A stretch of DNA of 41,696 nucleotides from the IMG/VR virus record IMGVR_UViG_3300032069_000022, positions 1 to 41,696 of that record. The stretch is one strand, 5' to 3'. The notes below the pieces were generated by a model. That model had not been told where the DNA came from, did not search any database, and saw only the letters and a program-made list of their open reading frames with translations. Made by a program: the position numbers and the translations under genes. The DNA comes from a virus. Numbering within the stretch: position 1 is the stretch's first letter; each line of letters starts with the position of its first letter. Shown here in pieces: positions 35,673 to 41,696 of this stretch.

Positions 35673-35847
35673 TTGTAATGTGAGGGTTGATTTAAACGAT
35701 TGGCTAGAGCAATCAAAATATGAAGCCGCAGAAAGTCTCCGCAAGCTTTCCAGGAAAGACCTTAAGGATTTCTACGAAATTGTAGTTGACCTTTTCGGGA
35801 AACCCGAAGCGGATTCTTTTTTTGACCGCGAAGAACTTGAAAGATGA
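35638..35847 (+). CDS. Small protein, unknown
   Basis: 69 aa from ATG 35638, chosen because AAGGAGGA lies 7 nt upstream (the longer frame begins inside the previous gene without a site). CNVRVDLNDWLEQSKYEAAE, SLRKLSRKDLKDFYEIVVDL, FGKPEADSFFDREELER. Helical, acidic. Overlaps the HNH start by 4 nt. Confidence 0.62.
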   Translation: MKKKDHKDTMNDCNVRVDLNDWLEQSKYEAAESLRKLSRKDLKDFYEIVVDLFGKPEADSFFDREELER

Positions 35848-36370
35848 CTACCGAAAAACAGAAGGCTGCTCGTAAGCGCTGGAAGAAAAATAATCCAGAA
35901 AAAGTCAAAGCTATGCAGCGCCGGTGGAGAGAAACGCATAAAAACTACCGACAGAGGAGTGAACGGGCGTGGAGGTTGGCTAATCCTGAAAGAACGAAAG
36001 GGTATGGTAAAAAAAATTACCAAAAACACAAGGAGCGGTACGCTTCCTATGCCCGTAAAAATTATCTTAAAATAAAATCTCGGGTGAAAAAAACAGCAGG
36101 GACCTATTTGATGCTGTTCTTAATTATTATGGCCATTCCTGCGTGTTGTGTGGCCACAACAAAGATTTATGTATGGATCATGTTGGTGGAAACGACGGAA
36201 AAAGTCCGGCAGGAGGAGAATCTTTATGGAGGTGGATTATCAAAAACAACTTTCCCGACAATTTTAGAACCCTTTGCCGGGACTGTAATACTTTGGATGG
36301 ATTTTTGCGTCGCCATGTTCGATTGGGAATTCGGGGAATTGATGAATTAATAGATTTAAAGTGGAGGTGA
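35844..36370 (+). pseudogene. HNH endonuclease with a 1-nt frameshift
   Basis: The N-terminus is very basic (MTTEKQKAARKRWKKNNPEK, VKAMQRRWRETHKNYRQRSE) and ends KKTAGTYL. The next frame then gives DAVLNYYGHSCVLCGHNKDL, CMDHVGGNDGKSPAGGESLW, RWIIKNNFPDNFRTLCRDCN to a stop at 36370. This HNH core (CVLCG ... DHVGG ... NFRTLCRDCN) continues the N-terminal part if one T is added to TTT at 36107-36109 (TYFDAVLNYYG). So the gene is a decayed endonuclease or the run is miscounted. ATG overlaps the previous stop. Confidence 0.8.
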
Positions 36371-36374
36371 AAAA

Positions 36375-36467
36375 TTGATCTATCTTTTTTCGATCATCGC
36401 CCTGACGATTATGGTGTTATCATTCTGGCTGGCCGGGAGGCCCCCGGCGAAAGGAGGAAAGAGATAA
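36375..36467 (+). CDS. 30-aa membrane peptide
   Basis: TTG 36375 behind GGAGGTGAAAA: MIYLFSIIALTIMVLSFWLA GRPPAKGGKR, one span with a basic end. Its TAA overlaps the next ATG. Plausible. Confidence 0.52.
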   Translation: MIYLFSIIALTIMVLSFWLAGRPPAKGGKR

Positions 36468-36664
36468 TGAACAAGCCATTACCGATTGTCAAGGCCGATA
36501 TTTATCCTACCCGGATCTATCTCGACGGGATGCGGGTAGAAAGTTCGGAGTTAAAAGAAACCGTCCATGGTCTTTATCGAGGATTCAAATTTCAGGTAGG
36601 CTTTGTTTGCCGATTCTGTACCCCGGAGCGGGTTGCTGAGGTCAAGGCAATTCTGGGGCTGTAA
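36467..36664 (+). CDS. Small protein, last gene of the plus operon
   Basis: 65 aa. MNKPLPIVKADIYPTRIYLD, GMRVESSELKETVHGLYRGF, KFQVGFVCRFCTPERVAEVK. A beta-sheet part followed by a CRFC pair. AAAGGAGG precedes the ATG. Followed by the hairpin at 36703-36731. Not recognised. Confidence 0.64.
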   Translation: MNKPLPIVKADIYPTRIYLDGMRVESSELKETVHGLYRGFKFQVGFVCRFCTPERVAEVKAILGL

Positions 36665-36702
36665 TCTAGTGCCAAAAGGAATCTTCAAAACCTGCATTTA
36701 GA

Positions 36703-36731
36703 GGCTCCCGGTACGACCATAGCCGGGAGCC
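36703..36731. terminator. Bidirectional hairpin between convergent operons
   Basis: A 9-bp stem GGCTCCCGG/CCGGGAGCC with an 11-nt loop lies midway between the plus-operon end (36664) and the minus-operon end (36790). No long U-run follows on either side, so termination is likely but not certain. Confidence 0.55.
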
Positions 36732-36789
36732 CCAAAAACCTCAAAATTCGTCCAAAAAATCTCAATAAAATCAGCAGCGTACAGGGAGT

Positions 36790-37131
36790 CTAAATGCGGG
36801 TGTCGGACCTGGATGACTTCTCTTTTTCCAGGGTTCTCGCTCGCTCATTCCTCGCAGCCCGCCGACACGCCGGGCATACCTCTTGCCGATTGTTGGCCGG
36901 TTTGAAGGGCTTATTGCACCCCGGCCTTTTGCAAAACCGAACATCCTTACTGGAGCCCTGCAATTTACGGGGCGCTACGTCTGTCTTCTTCAGGTTGTAT
37001 TCATCCGGATGATGTTCGACGTGGACCATAGCGCCCATGCAACACCAGGAGCAGGCCACAACTCGATCAGGATCTACATTACCCCGCTCTGTGTTGGCAC
37101 ATTTAGGGCAGGTGTATTCATCCGGAGACAT
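36790..37131 (-). CDS. Double zinc-knuckle protein
   Basis: 113 aa from ATG 37131; a longer frame exists but runs into the previous gene. CPKCANTERGNVDPDRVVAC, ACSWCCMGAMVHVEHHPDEY form one zinc pair, and FCKRPGCNKPFKPANNRQEV, CPACRRAARNERARTLEKEK another. The last part is very basic. A nucleic-acid-binding regulator is plausible. No named family. Confidence 0.66.
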   Translation of the reverse strand: MSPDEYTCPKCANTERGNVDPDRVVACSWCCMGAMVHVEHHPDEYNLKKTDVAPRKLQGSSKDVRFCKRPGCNKPFKPANNRQEVCPACRRAARNERARTLEKEKSSRSDTRI

Positions 37132-37135
37132 AAAA

Positions 37136-37387
37136 TTAGGAAGTTTTGCGCTCAAAATCGATCCTCCTTGTCGGGGCAAAATCCCATTGCTTGACCATGA
37201 TTCGGTACTGAGGTCCATCAGGTTCCGGCTTCTCGATCTTAAAAACAAAAAGATCGAGTCTAAGGGGAATCATGTCTTTCGTAAATTCCAGATACCCAGA
37301 CATAAATTTCCCCTTCCTTCCCTCTTTGAGCCACAGCCCTCCGGTGCCGACAAACTCAGGATAACTCGTCTTGCTCTCCCGTCCCAT
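37136..37387 (-). CDS. Small replication-module protein, unknown
   Basis: 83 aa. MGRESKTSYPEFVGTGGLWL, KEGRKGKFMSGYLEFTKDMI, DLFVFKIEKPEPDGPQYRIM. The GGLWLKEGRKGKF-SGYLE pattern resembles the DUF736-like small beta-barrel proteins found in phage and plasmid replication regions. This would suit a single-stranded-DNA or RNA-binding role, but this is a guess from composition. It overlaps the following Cys gene. Confidence 0.6.
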   Translation of the reverse strand: MGRESKTSYPEFVGTGGLWLKEGRKGKFMSGYLEFTKDMIPLRLDLFVFKIEKPEPDGPQYRIMVKQWDFAPTRRIDFERKTS

Positions 37388-37550
37388 ATTTTTTCTCCTG
37401 GTACTTTAATTTGCGAGGATCGGTCTTCTTCTTATTGTGTGTGCAAAAAGGAAGATGATCCTCGAACCACTGGCGATTCTCCCAAGGCTCGAAACAGGTG
37501 AAGATAGAGCCACATTCCTTACATTCGATATAGGTATCTTCAATGGGCAT
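37356..37550 (-). CDS. Small treble-clef-like zinc protein
   Basis: 64 aa. MPIEDTYIECKECGSIFTCF, EPWENRQWFEDHLPFCTHNK: a CxxC near residue 10, then an H-x3-C at about residue 32, the ligand order of a zinc finger. The rest is basic (KLKYQEKKYG). It overlaps the primase-helicase end by 11 nt and the following gene by 32 nt. Confidence 0.66.
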   Translation of the reverse strand: MPIEDTYIECKECGSIFTCFEPWENRQWFEDHLPFCTHNKKKTDPRKLKYQEKKYGTGEQDELS

Positions 37551-39210
37551 TGGGGTTTCGGGGCTCCCCTATTTCGGGATCGTGCCATTCGCATTCTGGT
37601 ACAAAAATAGATCCATTATGAAGTTTGAATGTCCTAATCCACCCTCGGGGATTCCTCCCTTTGTATGATTTTGCATCCACAATCTTCGCCAGATTAATCC
37701 TTCTTGGGTTTCCCCTTTCGTCCTGCCCCATAAAATGATCCAAGGTAATATACAATCTCGATTTCTCAATGCTGAACGTTCCACCTCTACCATAAGTGGC
37801 ATTGGGGTCTTTGTGTAGAGCGATAAAACAAATTCCCTCTTTCAGCTTGTCATGGATCAAGCGGATCTCTCCGGCGATTTTATAGAAGTCATCGGTAATC
37901 TCTATGAAGTCAACGATAAATATTTTCTTTTCCTGGGTAATCAGATCGGACCAATTATTACCGCGAGATATTGGGGTGAAACTCCAATGCTCCAAGGGCA
38001 TTTCAAACTTAACAAGGCGATTTCTTAATTCGGTGGCTCCCATTTCGCTGTTCATGTAAACCAAGTCTTCGGCTTTCCAGTTATTAATACCTTGGTTTTC
38101 CTTGACTACGTTTAACATAAAAGCGGTCTTGCCTGCCGACTTGGAGCCTGCAATCACCACAATGTTTCCAGGGTACAGGCTGACATATTCATGGATAGAA
38201 AGAGGAATCTTGATTTTAAATTCCGTGGTCGGAGCGTGAAGAAAATCCATTACCTGAACATCGTCCTTATCTATACGTCTCCAGGACCCGTCCCGGGTGC
38301 CCACCTTCTCTACTATATTTTTATCTCGAAGCTTTTGAAGGGTAGATCTGACGACAGCCATATCTTCGGGAGATTTAGCGCCAAGAGCAAAGCAAACATC
38401 CTTGACGTAAAACATCCCGTCAGTCATCGAAACATAATTTTCTACATCCTGAATCCACGAACGCCCTTCCTTGCCCGTGGCCTTGATTGCCGACTGAAGC
38501 TTTATTTCTGCTTCTTTTTCAGAGAAAGGAGGATTACACGCTTCTGCATTTTTATAGATAACTTCCCTAACTTGTTCAACGCCCATCCCTCCCCGGAGCA
38601 AGCTACAGGCGGTGAAAAATAAGGCCTTATCTCGATTGCCCTGCTCAAAGAGTGAGCCTTCAATCGGGGGTAAACTTTTTCGGTCATCAGTTTTTACCTC
38701 AGCCTTATTTCCAAATAAGGCAGCCAGCACCGCAGAAGGAGCCTCGGCAATGGGGCAGGAGTCTGGGGGGATGATCCATATATATTTCTTTCCGTCTGTT
38801 TTGATTGAAGGAGGCGCAACCACATATCCCCCTTCCCCTCGCACGTCATAACCAAGTGCCTTCGAGGAATTCCTAACTCCATTGTGATACTGAAGATACA
38901 GGTGTTGTCCTCTTGGTGTTTGCGCCGTAACTGTAAGAAAATTTTCCGGTAAAAGGCTTTCGATTTTTTTAATTGATTCATCATCATCTCCATCCAGGAC
39001 CATTACTCCGCTCAGTTTCCCGGTTACAATAGCCACCATGGAGAGCGGGAATTTTTGCCACCACTCTCGGATTTCTTTTTCCGAGGCGCGAGCCTTTTGA
39101 TAAAGAAGCCAATTAACTAGCGGCTTTTTATTTTCAGGATGGCAAGGTATAACAGAGAATCCATATTTATTTCTATATTCTAATGCAGCCTCAAGTGTTG
39201 CGTTATTCAT
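37540..39210 (-). CDS. Primase-polymerase/helicase fusion
   Basis: 556 aa from ATG 39210 (MNNATLEAALEYRNKYGFSV), chosen over an upstream start inside the HNH gene. The N-terminal bifunctional primase-polymerase domain has VLDGDDD (D73, D75), TPRGQHLYLQY (H103) and YDVRGEGGYVVAPPS (D122). A winged/linker region follows to about 340. The C-terminal RecA-like helicase has Walker A G355-SKSAGKT362 and Walker B FIVDFIE. It would start and unwind replication. Its ATG overlaps the HNH stop, so the endonuclease sits right in front of it. Confidence 0.88.
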   Translation of the reverse strand: MNNATLEAALEYRNKYGFSVIPCHPENKKPLVNWLLYQKARASEKEIREWWQKFPLSMVAIVTGKLSGVMVLDGDDDESIKKIESLLPENFLTVTAQTPRGQHLYLQYHNGVRNSSKALGYDVRGEGGYVVAPPSIKTDGKKYIWIIPPDSCPIAEAPSAVLAALFGNKAEVKTDDRKSLPPIEGSLFEQGNRDKALFFTACSLLRGGMGVEQVREVIYKNAEACNPPFSEKEAEIKLQSAIKATGKEGRSWIQDVENYVSMTDGMFYVKDVCFALGAKSPEDMAVVRSTLQKLRDKNIVEKVGTRDGSWRRIDKDDVQVMDFLHAPTTEFKIKIPLSIHEYVSLYPGNIVVIAGSKSAGKTAFMLNVVKENQGINNWKAEDLVYMNSEMGATELRNRLVKFEMPLEHWSFTPISRGNNWSDLITQEKKIFIVDFIEITDDFYKIAGEIRLIHDKLKEGICFIALHKDPNATYGRGGTFSIEKSRLYITLDHFMGQDERGNPRRINLAKIVDAKSYKGRNPRGWIRTFKLHNGSIFVPECEWHDPEIGEPRNPNAH

Positions 39211-39688
39211 TAGAACCTTTCTTTTTAAGGTTCTCAACTAACCTTATGGCATGATCCAAGAGTTCTTTCTCGGATCGATCCCCCTTCATTAAATTACACT
39301 GACAACAGATTACCTGAACGGTATCTATTTTAATGGAGTGTCCGTTGTTAATTCGGTCTAGGCTTGGTGAGTTTGGTTTGGTCTTACCTTTTGTTCCTAA
39401 GCTCCAGTCTAAAACGGAGGAACAATAAAGGCATTCCCTTACTTGGGTTGCCATTCTCTCCAGTTCATCTACGGAGATTGCAACATCATAACCCCTTCTT
39501 CGATGATTTTTTATGGTAGACCTGCACCACAGCCTAACAGGATTTGCCTCGTTAGCCCTGCGTAGTTGTTCCTTGTATTTTTCTGGATTATCAGATCTCC
39601 ACCTCCGAAGATATTTACGAGCCTCGTCTTTATGTTTTTTTCGATACTTCTTTTGGGTATTGGACCTTAAGGCTTCGGGTTCGGACAT
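39203..39688 (-). CDS. HNH endonuclease, intact, in front of the primase gene
   Basis: 161 aa. The basic N-terminus (KKYRKKHKDEARKYLRRWRS, DNPEKYKEQLRRANEANPVR) resembles that of the broken HNH at 35844. The HNH core is ECLYCSSVLDW, SLDRINNGHSIKIDTVQVIC, CQCNLMKGDRSEKELLDHAI, with paired CxxC and CCxC ligands and the N of CN. It overlaps the Cys-rich gene by 22 nt and the primase start by 8 nt, leaving both whole. A free-standing homing endonuclease, probably active. Confidence 0.86.
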   Translation of the reverse strand: MSEPEALRSNTQKKYRKKHKDEARKYLRRWRSDNPEKYKEQLRRANEANPVRLWCRSTIKNHRRRGYDVAISVDELERMATQVRECLYCSSVLDWSLGTKGKTKPNSPSLDRINNGHSIKIDTVQVICCQCNLMKGDRSEKELLDHAIRLVENLKKKGSNE

Positions 39689-39879
39689 TTAATCTCCCCG
39701 CTGACAATTTTTAGGATATACTCAAGACCACAAAAGAAAAAATAAGAGTGCCCACAAAAACAAAAGAGCCGGTGTCCCCATAGATCATCAAGGGATTGAA
39801 AGCCCAACTTTCTTTTGCAGGCAGGACAGGTCTTTGTTAATAAAAGATCGTACCGTTTTTCGGGTACATCATTATTCAT
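39667..39879 (-). CDS. Small Cys-rich protein
   Basis: 70 aa. CPACKRKLGFQSLDDLWGHR, LFCFCGHSYFFFCGLEYILK, ending IKCPNPKP. Six Cys with a His give a likely zinc-binding fold. The 3' end is overlapped by the HNH start. No family recognised. Confidence 0.68.
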   Translation of the reverse strand: MNNDVPEKRYDLLLTKTCPACKRKLGFQSLDDLWGHRLFCFCGHSYFFFCGLEYILKIVSGEIKCPNPKP

Positions 39880-40235
39880 ATGCCCCTGTTCGCTTTCTGG
39901 TTTGCAATGAGCAATTCCGAAAGATAGCCCATGACGTTAAATAGTAGGGCGCAAGTAGCGTCTTCCAGGCCAGTAATTCCCTCTCTGGATAGCTGATGAT
40001 TTTTCCGATGACAAAGCCATACGTCCATAAGGTGACGCCACATACTCTTCATGTAAACGTCCCGAGGAATTCCGTGTTGCCAGTTATCGCTGTCGCGGAT
40101 AGTTTTATCTGCCTGGACCCGATGTTTAGTCATGTACTGCCCAAATCTCTCAATAACCGCAGGAGAGAGGTAGCCTTCGTAATCTGGTTTTTCTTTATCT
40201 TCATCCCTGGTGGCTCCAGTTGTAAAGGTTCTCAT
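39876..40235 (-). CDS. dATP/dGTP diphosphohydrolase N-terminal-like protein
   Basis: 119 aa. MRTFTTGATRDEDKEKPDYE, GYLSPAVIERFGQYMTKHRV, RDSDNWQHGIPRDVYMKSMW, RHLMDVWLCHRKNHQLSREG and the terminal ALLFNVMGYLSELLIAN match the family sometimes called the dATP/dGTP diphosphohydrolase N-terminal domain (GATRD ... KPDYEG-LSP ... SDNWQ-GIP-dvY--S--RH--D-W). The H-D pair and acidic helices fit a metal-dependent all-alpha NTP hydrolase. It may act in nucleotide metabolism with the HAD and phosphoesterase. It overlaps both neighbours. Confidence 0.78.
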   Translation of the reverse strand: MRTFTTGATRDEDKEKPDYEGYLSPAVIERFGQYMTKHRVQADKTIRDSDNWQHGIPRDVYMKSMWRHLMDVWLCHRKNHQLSREGITGLEDATCALLFNVMGYLSELLIANQKANRGI

Positions 40236-40624
40236 GTCATTTTCACCTCATAAGGATAAACCGGAAATCCGGTATTGTGAATTACCTGAATACATCGATC
40301 ATCATAAAGAAGATCCATGTACCAGTCTTTCATATTGGTTATTTCAAGATCCCCGGGTAGTCCAGCCTCTAGGAGCCACCTTCTGATGTAGGGGATTGCA
40401 AGATCCGGATGGGTACAAACCCTTGCTGTAAAAATTTTTATTTTTTTCCCTTCGGCCAAAAGCCTATTTACGAGCATCACCATGGGGATTAGGGGCCGTC
40501 CGATATACGAATACCCCTCCCTCTCCCATCGGTCCATATCAAAATGAGCAAGGGTCCCATCAAGATCGACACCTATCCATCTTGGTTCTTCGGGACCCAT
40601 TCCAAGATCATATCCTATCGGCAT
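40232..40624 (-). CDS. HAD-like phosphatase
   Basis: 130 aa from ATG 40624, behind AGGAGGTTTT. WIGVDLDGTLAHFD has the nucleophile D20 and acid D22 of the HAD superfamily. LLAEGKKIKIFTARV provides the T/S of motif II, and ITNMKDWYMDLLYDDRCIQV the K-x-DD of motifs III/IV. The size suits a small HAD with a minimal cap. Substrate unknown, perhaps a nucleotide or 5'-phosphate, given the neighbours. Coupled by 4 nt to the next gene. Confidence 0.82.
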   Translation of the reverse strand: MPIGYDLGMGPEEPRWIGVDLDGTLAHFDMDRWEREGYSYIGRPLIPMVMLVNRLLAEGKKIKIFTARVCTHPDLAIPYIRRWLLEAGLPGDLEITNMKDWYMDLLYDDRCIQVIHNTGFPVYPYEVKMT

Positions 40625-40632
40625 AAAACCTC

Positions 40633-41490
40633 CTATTTCAAGGTAATTTCCCAATGTCCGTCTGGTTCAAGGATCACTCTGGCCATCATCGTATCGCTGG
40701 CCGCGAGCCCGGCTATCTCAGCAAAGGTGTTCCAATAATCCAGGAAGGATGAAGACATTACCCCGGCGATTTTTTGAAGTTTGACGTGACCCCCCTCGCG
40801 GTATTGTCGCCAGTCGTATGTTGCTACAACGTCGTGTAAATGACCGACAAGGTATAGCTGAGAATCTCCCTCTTGCATAAACCGGTGTACCACGTTAAGG
40901 CGAGCCCCCTTGGTTCGGGCTGTCCCAAAACCATGCCAAATACTGATCTTGAAAGGGTCGTGATCTCCGTAGTGGATGTCGATAAGCTGCTTTCCCCGGG
41001 AATACTGGATCTTAAGGAGTTGAGCAATAAGGGCTCCAGCATCTCCGAAAGTCTTTCCAGTTCGTCGTTCGTGGTTGCCGCCGACAGATCCCAATATTCT
41101 ATGGGACATTGGAACAAGGAGGTCAACCGCGTGTTGTATTTGGACGGAGGGCTCCCATTTATTTTCGTAGGGGGACTGGACAGAGAGCGGAGTAGCTGCG
41201 TCCACGATATCCCCGGTAAGGACAATGAAGCGATTTGGCCTCGACAAAATCCATTTTCGATATTCCAAGAACCGATCTTCCTTAAAAGCATAATGTCCAA
41301 TCTGGGTGTCCGTTATCTGAAGGATCTCGATTGTCGGATACTCGCTCGGCAGGAAGTAATGCTTTATCAGTTTCACTTCCCCGTCCCGAATCATATGGGC
41401 CGATGACTGGACTATCTTGGCGGGCCTCCTGGCCTCCAGGGAATCCAGGTATTCCCCCACTGTGGGAATTAACCCTCGCTCGTCTATCAT
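40633..41490 (-). CDS. Calcineurin-like metallophosphoesterase
   Basis: 285 aa. Metal-binding motifs in order: D61-TQIGH (in place of the usual D-x-H), G93-D94 (VLTGDIVDA), G138-NHE (GSVGGNHERR), IWHGFG and GHLHD near the C-terminus. The N-terminal 55 residues precede the fold. It would be a Mn/Fe- or Zn-dependent phosphatase or nuclease, in the nucleotide cluster with the HAD and dGTPase-like genes. AGGAAACAAAAG precedes the ATG. Its 5' 209 nt overlap another open frame. Confidence 0.86.
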   Translation of the reverse strand: MIDERGLIPTVGEYLDSLEARRPAKIVQSSAHMIRDGEVKLIKHYFLPSEYPTIEILQITDTQIGHYAFKEDRFLEYRKWILSRPNRFIVLTGDIVDAATPLSVQSPYENKWEPSVQIQHAVDLLVPMSHRILGSVGGNHERRTGKTFGDAGALIAQLLKIQYSRGKQLIDIHYGDHDPFKISIWHGFGTARTKGARLNVVHRFMQEGDSQLYLVGHLHDVVATYDWRQYREGGHVKLQKIAGVMSSSFLDYWNTFAEIAGLAASDTMMARVILEPDGHWEITLK

Positions 41491-41696
41491 CTTTTGTTTC
41501 CTCCAGCCTTCTTCTTGCTATTGCAAGCTGATTTGAAAAATTAGGAATTCTGGCATCCAGCAAATCAAGAGCCCTGATGACCTGATGATTTCTCCCATGA
41601 ATAATATCGTATAGCCAGCCCTTCTCTTTACCACACGCTAATGATGCTGCATTAGCAGTAATTCCGCACCGATCAAGCGCTGACCTTATCAGGTAT
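41282..41696 (-). CDS. HTH-like protein, N-terminus cut by window edge
   Basis: 138 codons are open from the right edge. YLIRSALDRCGITANAASLA, CGKEKGWLYDIIHGRNHQVI, RALDLLDARIPNFSNQLAIA reads like a helix-turn-helix domain of a phage regulator. The frame then runs 209 nt into the phosphoesterase gene in another phase before stopping, with a low-complexity Gly/Arg/Asp tail. Either a real long overlap or a frameshifted end. The start is outside the window. Confidence 0.5.
   Translation of the reverse strand, partial: YLIRSALDRCGITANAASLACGKEKGWLYDIIHGRNHQVIRALDLLDARIPNFSNQLAIARRRLEETKDDRRARVNSHSGGIPGFPGGQEARQDSPVIGPYDSGRGSETDKALLPAERVSDNRDPSDNGHPDWTLCF

Noticed and set aside
36883-37501. Long plus-strand open frames opposite the zinc-protein genes
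   Set aside because: They are antisense shadows; the minus-strand frames have coupled junctions, zinc motifs and sensible composition.
1-41696. Recoded genetic code (TGA or TAA as sense)
   Set aside because: Both are used as ordinary stops at many tight junctions (TAATG, ATGA). The two in-frame TGAs and the capsid start are better seen as local events.

Overview
The window looks like about 41.7 kb of a tailed-phage genome (temperate phage or prophage). The host cannot be named from sequence; consensus-like sigma70 promoters, AGGAGG/AGGTGA ribosome sites and a secretory signal peptide suggest an ordinary bacterium. The window is cut inside a gene at both ends. Genes are dense, overlap by 1-4 bases at many junctions, and many encode fewer than 60 residues.

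Layout. (1) 1-18.7 kb, minus strand: late module. Reading in its own direction: large terminase, small proteins, a tandem pair of virion-like paralogs, lysis-type genes (small membrane protein, DUF5675 protein, exported protein, 3-TM holin), portal, scaffold, major capsid gene split by a group I intron, several virion proteins, a tRNA-Thr, an adaptor, a collagen-like fibre and further tail genes running off the left edge. (2) 18.7-20.2 kb, plus strand: a near-perfect promoter, a damaged HNH endonuclease, a serine recombinase and a small gene. (3) 20.2-27.4 kb, minus strand: an operon of small Cys-rich, membrane and unknown proteins, with a DUF488-like protein and a putative metallopeptidase. 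(4) 27.4-28.3 kb: non-coding, with a 9-10 bp iteron array and a hairpin-rich block, next to a small-terminase-like gene (28.25-28.7 kb, minus) about 10 kb from the large terminase. (5) 28.9-36.7 kb, plus strand: a run of about 30 mostly unrecognised small genes, many preceded by the same AGGTGAAA ribosome site. (6) 36.8-41.7 kb, minus strand: replication and nucleotide module with a prim-pol/helicase fusion, a dGTP-diphosphohydrolase-like protein, a HAD phosphatase, a calcineurin-like phosphoesterase and a partial HTH-like gene.

Most striking is the load of selfish endonucleases: six in 41.7 kb (endonuclease VII-type HNH, intron-borne LAGLIDADG, two related HNH proteins starting MGK-DL-G-VFGR, and two HNH proteins with basic N-termini). 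Some sit cleanly in short overlaps between neighbours, two are broken (in-frame TGA; 1-nt frameshift), and one is preceded by a duplicated 5' fragment of the adjacent gene. The capsid gene carries both the intron and a 4-bp AATT duplication that takes its start codon out of frame.

On regulation, three minus-strand promoters share AGTAG directly upstream of the -10, and three promoters place the predicted transcript start at or within about 5 nt of an ATG, suggesting leaderless or nearly leaderless mRNAs for both terminase genes and one early gene. No repressor, canonical endolysin, DNA polymerase or CRISPR array was recognised.
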